A DNA stretch of 7,875 nt from Anaerolineae bacterium (lineage in GTDB: Bacteria > Chloroflexota > Anaerolineae > SpSt-313). Below are positions 1 through 5,604 of this stretch, one piece after another (the stretch's first letter is position 1; the number at the start of each line of letters is the position of its first letter). The DNA lies in NCBI GenBank assembly GCA_023511475.1, contig JAIMBM010000126.1:1-7875 (forward strand), in the 5' to 3' direction. Both the position numbers and the translations under genes were made by a program. The notes below the pieces were generated by a model that was not told where the DNA came from, searched no databases, and saw only the letters and a list, made by a program, of their open reading frames with translations.

Positions 1-315
1 CGCTGAAGAGCGGCGAAGCCCCTTCGGGGCTGGGTTTGGGCTCGGACAGGCGCTGTCTGGCGGCCCGACCGCAGGGGGCGGAGCAATGCAACCGCTGATC
101 GCATGCCACCTGCCCGTTCGCGGGCTATTGTGCCGGGCGCTTGTGCCCCGCACGTAACCGCCTGTCCGCCCCTGAAGGGGAGGCGGAAAGGGGGAGGGGG
201 CACTCGCCCGACAACTCGCCAGGCTCATGCTGGATTCGGAGAAGGCGGACGACCCACAGATGCCCAACGCCAAGTACGTGGCCCGCTGAGGTAATAACCA
301 AAGGACGGTACAACC
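1..315. other. Leader/intergenic region upstream of the dehydrogenase operon
   Basis: No convincing gene is visible in these 315 bases. What can be seen is a perfect 6-bp hairpin at 17-31 (AGCCCC, loop TTC, GGGGCT) and a second GC-rich hairpin at 166-186 (CCGCC/GGCGG outer stem, CC/GG inner pairs, one bulged A). There is a short direct repeat TTGTGCC at 128-134 and 141-147, and a 20-codon open frame at 227-289. Neither hairpin is followed by a T run on the + strand, so neither is a standard intrinsic terminator. I found no -35/-10 pair good enough to name as the promoter of the downstream operon, although the operon must start somewhere in or before this stretch. Confidence 0.6.
301..308 (+). 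promoter_or_regulatory. Ribosome binding site of the fused E1 gene
   Basis: AAGGACGG lies 7 bases before the ATG at 316. It is a reasonable, imperfect Shine-Dalgarno match and supports ATG 316 as the start, which also places the first conserved E1-alpha residues about 20 codons in, as usual for the family. Confidence 0.6.
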
Positions 316-2388
316 ATGGAAGACCTGGCTTCAATCATGGAGCGGCAGGGCCTGACGAAGGAAGACCTGCTCACCATGCTGCGGCAGATGGCCGAGATCC
401 GCGCCTTCGAGGAGACGGTCTACGACCTCCTCGGCCGCAACGTCATCAAGGGCGCCTCGCACCTCTACGCTGGAGAAGAGGCGGTCGCCGTCGGCGCCAT
501 CGCGGCAATCCGCGAGGATGACGTCATCACCAGCACCCACCGCGGCCACGGCCACTGCCACGCCCATGGGGACAAGCACGCCCCAACCCCCGAGGCGAAG
601 CAGGAGCACCTGAACAAGATGATGGCCGAGCTGTGCGGCCGGGCCACGGGGTACTGCAAGGGCCGGGGCGGCTCCATGCACATCGCCGACGTGGCCAACG
701 GCAACCTCGGCGCGACCGGCATCGTGGGCGGGAACATCCCGGTCGCCACCGGAGCCGGCCTCTCCATCTCCATGCGCAAGACCGATCAGGTTGCCCTCTG
801 TTTCTTCGGCGACGGGGCCTCGCAGACCGGCAACTTTCACGAGTCGCTGAACATGGCCTCCCTGTGGAAGCTACCGGTCGTCTATGTGGTCGAGAACAAC
901 CTGTACGGCATGTCGGTGCCCTTTAGCAAGGCGAGCTGCGTGCCCAACGTGGCCGACCGCGCCGTAGCCTATGGCATGCCCGGCGAGGTCGTGGACGGCA
1001 TGGACGTCCTCGCCGTGCATGAGGCGGTGTCGCGTGCGGTCGCGCGCGCCCGCCGGGGCGAGGGCCCCTCGCTCATCGAGTGCAAGACCTACCGCTGGTA
1101 CGGCCACTCCCGCTCCGACCCGCGCGTCTACCGCACCAAGGAGGAGGAGAAGGCCTGGCGCGAGCGCGACCCCATTCCCCGCCTCGCCAGGCGGATGGTC
1201 GAGGCGGGCGTGGCTACCCAGGAGGAGGTCGATGCGGTCCTCGCCAAAGCCCAGGAGGCCATCGCCAGGGCCACCGAGTTCGCCCTCAGCTCGCCCATGC
1301 CTCCGGCATCCGAAGTGGCGCAGGATGTCTATGCGCCCGATTTCTGGACGCCAGAGATGGTGGAAGCCGAGCGCGCGCTGCGCAGGCGAGTCCGTGAGGA
1401 CAGGACCATGCGCCAGATTCCCTACTGGCAGGCCATCGTCGAGGCCCTGCGGGAGGAGATGAAGCGCGACCCGGCCGTCTTTGTGATGGGCGAGGACGTC
1501 GGGCTCTACGGCGGCGCCTACGGTGCCACCCGCGGCCTGTTCGACGAGTTTGGCCCCGAGCGCGTGCGAGATACCCCCATCTCCGAGGCGACCATCGCCG
1601 GGGCCGCCGTCGGTGCGGCGATGACCGGCCTGCGCCCTGTCGCCGAGATCATGTACGTGGACTTTACGCCGCTGGCCATGGACCAGATCGCCAATCAGGG
1701 CGCCAAGAACCGCTACATGTTCGGCGGCAAGACGCGCGTGCCCATGGTCATCCGCACCGAGGGTGGCACCGGGCGCTGCATCGCGGCGCACCACTCGCAG
1801 AGTCTCGAGGCGCTGTGGGTGCACTTCCCGGGCATCTACGTGGTCATGCCCAGCACCCCTTACGACGCCAAGGGCCTGCTCAAAGCCTCCATCCGCGACG
1901 ACAATCCGATCATGTTCATCGAGCACAAGATGCTCTATGGCGTGACGGGGCCCGTTCCTGAGGAGGAGTACATCATCCCGTTGGGCGTTGCCGACGTCAA
2001 GCGGGAGGGAAAGGACGTCACCGTCGTCACCTACTCGCGCATGGTCTACCGGACCCTCGAGGCCGCCGACAAGCTGGCCGAAGAGGGCATCTCGGTCGAG
2101 GTCATCGACCTGAGGACCCTCAAGCCGCTGGATCTCGAGACCATCGTGGCCTCAGTGAGAAAGACCGGGCGGCTCGTGGGCGTGACCGAGGCCTACCGCA
2201 CCGGCAGCTTTCTCGGCGAGATCTTTACCCTGGTCAACGAGGAGGCCTTTGACTACCTGGATGCACCAATGGTCCGCGTGGCCGCCGAGGACGTTCCGGT
2301 ACCCATGAGCGAGACGCTCGAGGCTGCTGCCGTGCCAAGCACCCCGTCGGTCATCGAGGGCATCCGCAAGGCGCTGCGAGGGAGGTGA
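316..2388 (+). CDS. Fused E1 alpha-beta subunit of a 2-oxoacid/acetoin dehydrogenase complex
   Basis: This 690-residue thiamine-diphosphate enzyme would decarboxylate a 2-oxoacid (most likely pyruvate) or cleave acetoin, then pass the acyl group to the lipoyl arm of the E2 encoded next. Residues 1-360 are an E1 alpha chain. They contain the GGSMHIAD segment (118-125), the diphosphate-binding motif starting at GDG 165-167 and ending at NN 194-195, and the loop YGHSRSDP (262-269) with a conserved His. From about 365 to 690 the chain is an E1 beta subunit: GEDVG at 392-396 supplies the conserved Glu393 expected to contact the thiamine ring, HHSQS at 492-496 holds the active-site His, and the C-terminal transketolase-like domain follows. 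In most bacteria alpha and beta are separate genes; here there is no stop or restart between them. A roughly 12-residue His-containing insert lies at 87-98. The stop overlaps the ribosome binding site of the E2 gene, so the two are co-translated. Substrate cannot be decided from sequence alone. Confidence 0.93.
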   Translation: MEDLASIMERQGLTKEDLLTMLRQMAEIRAFEETVYDLLGRNVIKGASHLYAGEEAVAVGAIAAIREDDVITSTHRGHGHCHAHGDKHAPTPEAKQEHLNKMMAELCGRATGYCKGRGGSMHIADVANGNLGATGIVGGNIPVATGAGLSISMRKTDQVALCFFGDGASQTGNFHESLNMASLWKLPVVYVVENNLYGMSVPFSKASCVPNVADRAVAYGMPGEVVDGMDVLAVHEAVSRAVARARRGEGPSLIECKTYRWYGHSRSDPRVYRTKEEEKAWRERDPIPRLARRMVEAGVATQEEVDAVLAKAQEAIARATEFALSSPMPPASEVAQDVYAPDFWTPEMVEAERALRRRVREDRTMRQIPYWQAIVEALREEMKRDPAVFVMGEDVGLYGGAYGATRGLFDEFGPERVRDTPISEATIAGAAVGAAMTGLRPVAEIMYVDFTPLAMDQIANQGAKNRYMFGGKTRVPMVIRTEGGTGRCIAAHHSQSLEALWVHFPGIYVVMPSTPYDAKGLLKASIRDDNPIMFIEHKMLYGVTGPVPEEEYIIPLGVADVKREGKDVTVVTYSRMVYRTLEAADKLAEEGISVEVIDLRTLKPLDLETIVASVRKTGRLVGVTEAYRTGSFLGEIFTLVNEEAFDYLDAPMVRVAAEDVPVPMSETLEAAAVPSTPSVIEGIRKALRGR
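2381..2388 (+). promoter_or_regulatory. Ribosome binding site deciding the E2 start
   Basis: GGAGGTGA is a near-perfect Shine-Dalgarno sequence that overlaps the E1 stop codon and lies 8 bases before ATG 2397. An in-frame GTG at 2385 is inside this motif, so it cannot be the start served by it. ATG 2397 is preferred and begins exactly at the lipoyl domain (MIAEVILPQLGE). Confidence 0.85.
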
Positions 2389-2396
2389 CCCCAGCC

Positions 2397-3743
2397 ATGA
2401 TCGCCGAAGTGATCCTGCCCCAGCTCGGGGAGACGATGAACGAGGGCACGATCGTCCAGTGGCTGGTCAAAGAGGGCGATACCGTCAACAAGGGCGATGT
2501 GCTCTTCCAGCTCGAGTCCGACAAGGCGGTGCTGGACGCCGAGGCGCCCGCCAAGGGCACCGTGCTCAAAATCTTGCATCCCAAGGGCTCCAAGGTGCCC
2601 GTGCTCACGGTGGTCGCCCTGATCGGCGAGCCGGGCGACGACATTACTCCCTACCTCTCGCGCCTCGGAGCCGTGGCTCCAGAGGTTGCTGCGCCCGCGG
2701 GTCCCTCCCCGGCGCTGCCCGAGGCGAGGCCAGCGGGCGAAGCAGGGCGCATCTTTGCCTCGCCGAGGGCGCGGCGCGTGGCCCGGGAGAAAGGCATCGA
2801 TCTGAGGGCGGTTAAAGGGTCGGGGCCCGACGGCAGAATCGTAGAGGCCGACGTGCTGGCGGCAGCAGAGCTCGAGCCGCGGGCGACGCCCCTCGCCCGC
2901 AAGGTAGCCGGGGCGGCGGGCGTCCCCCTTGCGGGGGTCGCCGGCAGCGGCCCGGGCGGCCGCGTGGTTCGGGCCGACGTCGAGCAGATGGTACAGCCGG
3001 CAGCACCCGCCCCGGCCATGCAGGCGCCGCCTGCCGCCGCTCCGGCCGCGGTTGCCGGGCAGATGGTGCCACTTGCCGGGATACGGGCGCGCATCGCCGA
3101 GCGCATGAGCCGGAGCGCGCAGGAGACGGCGCACGTGACGCTCACGACGGAGGTCGATGCGACGCGCCTCGTCGAGGCCCGCACGCAGCTCAAGGAGGCA
3201 TTGAGCGGTACCCTGGGCTTTGCCATCGGCTACAACGACCTGCTGATCGCCATCTGTGCACGGGCCCTGCGCGAGCACCCCAACGTCAACTGCCGCCTCG
3301 AGGGCGATCAGATACGGCTGCTTGACGAGGTACACATCGGCCTCGCCGTCGACACCGACCGGGGACTGCTGGTGCCGGTCGTGCGCAACGCCGACCGGCT
3401 GCGTGTGGTCGAGATCGCGCAACAACTGCGCGAGCTGGTCGCACGCGCCCGGGAGGGGAAGAGCGGACCGGGCGAGCTGACCGGCGGGACGTTCACCATC
3501 ACCAACCTCGGCATGTACGGGGTAGACGCCTTCACGCCCATCATCAACCTGCCGGAGTGTGCCATACTGGGGGTCGGCCGCATCCGGCAGGAACCGGCGG
3601 TGTTCGCTGGCCAGATTGCTATCCGGCAACGTCTGTGGCTGAGCCTGACCTTCGATCACCGCCTGGTCGACGGGGCGCCGGCCGCGCGGTTCCTGCAGCG
3701 CATCGCCGCGCTCGTGGAGGAGCCGTACCTGCTGCTGGCGTAG
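2397..3743 (+). CDS. Dihydrolipoamide acyltransferase (E2) with one lipoyl and two subunit-binding domains
   Basis: This 448-residue E2 core protein of a pyruvate/2-oxoacid or acetoin dehydrogenase complex moves the acyl group from E1 to CoA. Domain order: a lipoyl domain (1-78) with the lipoylated lysine in ESDKA (Lys43); an Ala/Pro linker; a peripheral subunit-binding domain at 119-156 (SPRARRVARE, then GSGPDGRI); a second, similar one at 162-198 (TPLARKVA, then GSGPGGRV); a second Ala/Pro-rich flexible linker (about 200-220); and the acyltransferase catalytic domain (222-448). The active-site motif DHRLVDG at 420-426 gives catalytic His421 and Asp425. E2 proteins often have several lipoyl domains, but normally a single binding domain, so the duplication is unusual. 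The gene directly follows the fused E1, whose stop lies in its ribosome binding site. The E3 lipoamide dehydrogenase is not in the window. Family assignment is firm; substrate (pyruvate, branched-chain, acetoin) is open. Confidence 0.94.
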   Translation: MIAEVILPQLGETMNEGTIVQWLVKEGDTVNKGDVLFQLESDKAVLDAEAPAKGTVLKILHPKGSKVPVLTVVALIGEPGDDITPYLSRLGAVAPEVAAPAGPSPALPEARPAGEAGRIFASPRARRVAREKGIDLRAVKGSGPDGRIVEADVLAAAELEPRATPLARKVAGAAGVPLAGVAGSGPGGRVVRADVEQMVQPAAPAPAMQAPPAAAPAAVAGQMVPLAGIRARIAERMSRSAQETAHVTLTTEVDATRLVEARTQLKEALSGTLGFAIGYNDLLIAICARALREHPNVNCRLEGDQIRLLDEVHIGLAVDTDRGLLVPVVRNADRLRVVEIAQQLRELVARAREGKSGPGELTGGTFTITNLGMYGVDAFTPIINLPECAILGVGRIRQEPAVFAGQIAIRQRLWLSLTFDHRLVDGAPAARFLQRIAALVEEPYLLLA

Positions 3744-3752
3744 CCCGGGGCG

Positions 3753-3971
3753 TCAGCACCCGCCGGGGTCACAATAGAGGTCGTAGCAGCCGTAGACGTC
3801 GCAGCAGCGGTAGCACCACTCGTGACGGGTCGCGTCCCACACGCAGGTGCAGTAGGTCTGGGGAGAGACGTCACCATGCGCAGGGGCGGGCTGCGCCGCC
3901 GGGCCGACCATCGCCACCACGGCCAGAGCGAGCACCGCCCCGGCCAGCACCAGCCTGCGACGCAGAGTCAT
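3753..3971 (-). CDS. Small exported eight-cysteine protein
   Basis: I do not recognise a family. The 72-residue product starts with a clear signal peptide: RRR at 4-6, a hydrophobic stretch at 7-23, and a small-residue region ending in an A-x-A type site (APA, 29-31). The predicted mature peptide of about 40 residues is rich in Cys, Tyr, Trp and Asp. Its cysteines follow C-x-C-x9-C-x2-C-C-x4-C-x4-C-x4-C and the last is the C-terminal residue. An even cysteine number in an exported peptide suggests disulfides; metal binding is an alternative. AGGAGG at 3978-3983, 6 bases before the ATG, is an excellent ribosome binding site, which argues this is a real gene despite its size. It lies 39 bases after the putative anti-sigma gene on the same strand, so it is probably the last gene of the sigma operon. 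Its stop is 9 bases from the convergent E2 stop. Function unknown. Confidence 0.72.
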   Translation of the reverse strand: MTLRRRLVLAGAVLALAVVAMVGPAAQPAPAHGDVSPQTYCTCVWDATRHEWCYRCCDVYGCYDLYCDPGGC

Positions 3972-3977
3972 CCCGGG

Positions 3978-3983
3978 CCTCCT
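3978..3983 (-). promoter_or_regulatory. Ribosome binding site of the Cys-rich peptide gene
   Basis: Read on the minus strand this is AGGAGG, 6 bases before ATG 3971 and part of a longer GAGAGGAGG. It is the full Shine-Dalgarno consensus and is the best single argument that the small gene is translated. Confidence 0.75.
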
Positions 3984-4010
3984 CTCCCGGAGCCGAGAGC
4001 ACGGGCAACC

Positions 4011-4886
4011 CTACTCGAACAGCGATTCCGCTATCGAGAGGGCCTCGGCCTGTGTGCAGTTGTATCCGATGGAGATAACCAGGTCGCCATCCTGAATCAG
4101 GAGGGTTCCCTTGGGCGCTGCCCGCGACCAGAACCCCGTCTTGCCCCATGCCCCACTCACGAGCAGGGCAGACCGGCCTGCTATCTGTATGCGCTCCGCA
4201 CTCTCGGGGCCGATGGCGACCGAAAAGGCCCCCTGGTCGGGTGTAGGATACTCCTGGATCGAAAGTGCCGTCCCCCGCCGGGCCTGGGGTCCGCCCGCCA
4301 GGTCGCTATCCGCGAACTCGTAGTACAGGTGGAGCCGAAGCATCTCGCCCGCCTTCACCAGGCAGGCCCGACTGAACCTGATGTCGGCAGGCAGCGACGC
4401 AGGCGCCCGCACCCTGAAGCTTACCCCACGCTGCGCCTGCTCGAGGGTGTGAAAGCAGTGCACGTGCTCGGCCGGGGGCGTCCCGGGGACAGCAACGCGG
4501 CGCTCTTGTTCCACGCGCACACCCAGAGTCGCGGCGATGTCGAGCAGGCTCGCCCGCACCCTGCTCCGCAAGGGCGATGGGATCGCCACGCCGATGAGGA
4601 GGACGATAGCCACGGCGAACGCGACAGCTGCGCGCCGGAGGCATGGCATGGGCACAAGGCGTATCGGCTCCCGGGCCGCCCGCCCGGGCGCGTGCTCCCG
4701 GGCCCTCCATTCGCTCTCCAGGCGCCGCTGCAGCGTCTGCATGAACGCCGGATTGATGTCCGGGCACTCGGCGTGCAGGCGCAGGCCGAGGTCAAAGAGC
4801 TCGTTGACCTCGGGAGGGATCCGTCCCCGCTCCCGCTGGATCACAGCGTCGAAGAGGTCCGCGAGGATCTGCCAGCTATCGCGCAC
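4011..4886 (-). CDS. Single-pass membrane protein, probable anti-sigma factor with DUF4367-like exterior domain
   Basis: The 291-residue product most likely holds the ECF sigma factor encoded just upstream and releases it in response to an envelope or extracellular signal. The layout seen is a charged, probably helical cytoplasmic N terminus (1-84), one transmembrane segment at about 86-102 (AAVAFAVAIVLLIG), and an outer region. Residues from about 155 to the end alternate short beta-like strands and finish with a helix (QAEALSIAESLFE), resembling the DUF4367 domain often found in sigma-linked membrane proteins; that match is by eye. The N terminus lacks the HxxxCxxC signature of zinc-binding anti-sigma domains, so the sigma-binding role is inferred from position and topology. 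Start choice: GTG 4886 has GGAGG at 4895-4899, 8 bases upstream, and overlaps the sigma stop by 11 bases, typical of coupled sigma/anti-sigma pairs. An upstream in-frame ATG at 4922 would add 12 residues but lacks such a site. Confidence 0.72.
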   Translation of the reverse strand: MRDSWQILADLFDAVIQRERGRIPPEVNELFDLGLRLHAECPDINPAFMQTLQRRLESEWRAREHAPGRAAREPIRLVPMPCLRRAAVAFAVAIVLLIGVAIPSPLRSRVRASLLDIAATLGVRVEQERRVAVPGTPPAEHVHCFHTLEQAQRGVSFRVRAPASLPADIRFSRACLVKAGEMLRLHLYYEFADSDLAGGPQARRGTALSIQEYPTPDQGAFSVAIGPESAERIQIAGRSALLVSGAWGKTGFWSRAAPKGTLLIQDGDLVISIGYNCTQAEALSIAESLFE

Positions 4887-5499
4887 TGCCTCTGCCTCCA
4901 AGCTGGTCGCGCAGGCGCACAAGCGCGCGGTACAGGAGCATGCCCACCTGCGCCTCCGTCCGGCCCATGATCTCGGCGATCTCCACGTTGCTCAATCCCG
5001 CGCCGAACTTGAGGGCCAGAGCCTCCCGCGCCGGAACTGCCAGCTCGCTCACCGCCTGCCACAGGTCGATCCTCTCTTCGAGCGGCGGAGTGGAGCGCTG
5101 TGTGCCCTGCAGGCCGAGGCGCGCCTCGGCCTCAACCCGCCGGACCTGGCTCTGCGCCCTGTGATGCCCTGCAAGCACATTTCGGGCGATGCCAAAGAGC
5201 CAGGCACTCACAGAGCCACGCTCGGGACGGTATGTGTCCAGCGAGCGCAGGGCGCCCAGAAAGGTCTCGGATACGAGGTCCTCACTCTCCGCCTGCGAGC
5301 CGACATGAAACCAGAAGTAGCGATAGAGAGAAGGAGCCGCGTCCAGGTATAGCGCGGCGAACTGTTGGGGCGACAGCCCAGCCCCTTGCTGGTGGGGTCT
5401 CTCCCCTATCGCCTCCCCGCGCTGTGCAGAGCGCTCGCCGTCCTCCCCTGCAGCGCCTCCCTCTGAGGCTGAGGTCGCCCGAGGCTGCGGTAACGCCAT
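4876..5499 (-). CDS. ECF-type RNA polymerase sigma factor
   Basis: This 207-residue alternative sigma factor of the extracytoplasmic-function class would direct RNA polymerase to a small regulon when released by its membrane partner. Region sigma2 spans about 45-115: the helix around FAALYLDAAPSLYRYFW is region 2.1, EDLVSETFLGAL (73-84) is region 2.2 that binds the polymerase beta' subunit, and the WLFGIARNVLAGHHR segment ends region 2. Region sigma4 spans about 145-200, with the helix-turn-helix LSNVEIAEIMGRTEAQVG (169-186). There is no region 3, as expected for the class. The first 40 residues are a low-complexity Gly/Glu/Gln-rich tail not seen in typical members, but no later in-frame ATG or plausible start exists before sigma2, and AGAAAGG (5504-5510) precedes this ATG. 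It overlaps the putative anti-sigma gene and lies 105 bases after rel on the same strand. Confidence 0.9.
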   Translation of the reverse strand: MALPQPRATSASEGGAAGEDGERSAQRGEAIGERPHQQGAGLSPQQFAALYLDAAPSLYRYFWFHVGSQAESEDLVSETFLGALRSLDTYRPERGSVSAWLFGIARNVLAGHHRAQSQVRRVEAEARLGLQGTQRSTPPLEERIDLWQAVSELAVPAREALALKFGAGLSNVEIAEIMGRTEAQVGMLLYRALVRLRDQLGGRGSAR

Positions 5500-5516
5500 T
5501 GTACCTTTCTGCCTGC

Positions 5517-5522
5517 TATATA
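5517..5522 (-). promoter_or_regulatory. Possible -10 element close to the sigma gene
   Basis: TATATA is embedded in an AT-rich patch 18 bases before the sigma start. No acceptable -35 hexamer is found 16-18 bases upstream, and a transcript starting here would have a leader of only about 10 bases. It is recorded as a weak candidate; the tandem TGTAACC region further upstream is an alternative control site. Confidence 0.2.
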
Positions 5523-5556
5523 CTGCCTGGATGGGGGTGATTCATTGCAGCCGGAA

Positions 5557-5586
5557 GGTTACAGGTCGGTAAAAAAACGGTTACAG
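5557..5586 (-). promoter_or_regulatory. Tandem TGTAACC repeat with T7 run upstream of the sigma gene
   Basis: On the minus strand the octamer CTGTAACC occurs twice, at 5586-5579 and 5564-5557, exactly 22 bases apart (two helical turns). Extended to GA-N-CTGTAACC the copies match at 11 of 12 positions. Between them lies a run of seven T. TGTAAC with an AAC core followed by a T tract resembles -35 elements used by some ECF sigma factors in Bacillus (established for sigmaX/M/W-type promoters), so this could be an autoregulated promoter or a two-site operator. A matching -10 (CGTC/CGAC) at the right distance of about 16 bases is not seen, so the role is inferred. Confidence 0.4.
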
Positions 5587-5604
5587 CTCTGCGCCATAGG
5601 TGCG

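Noticed and set aside
17..31. Perfect hairpin AGCCCC-TTC-GGGGCT as a terminator for an upstream gene
   Set aside because: The sequence after it is GGGTTTGGG without a T run, and no gene end is visible before it, so an intrinsic terminator cannot be claimed.
141..521. 126-codon + strand open frame overlapping the leader and the start of E1
   Set aside because: It runs out of frame into the clearly coding E1 sequence and becomes Arg/Gly/Pro-rich; no ribosome binding site.
871..1926. 351-codon minus-strand open frame inside the E1 gene
   Set aside because: Composition (His/Gly/Asp/Val-rich) is typical of antisense frames in GC-rich genes; no ribosome binding site or domain.
2253..3659. 468-codon open frame antisense to E2 and the end of E1
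   Set aside because: It spans two unrelated genes, its translation has no recognisable motif, and the + strand shows complete lipoyl, binding and catalytic domains.
3822..4970. 382-codon + strand open frame opposite the Cys-rich peptide and anti-sigma genes
   Set aside because: Its translation is Pro/Arg/His-rich with no domain, while the minus strand has a signal peptide gene, a transmembrane protein and proper ribosome binding sites.
5566..5584. Intrinsic terminator after rel using the T7 run
   Set aside because: On the minus strand the sequence before the T7 (GCTGTAACCG) does not form a stable GC-rich hairpin, so the T run fits a regulatory element better.
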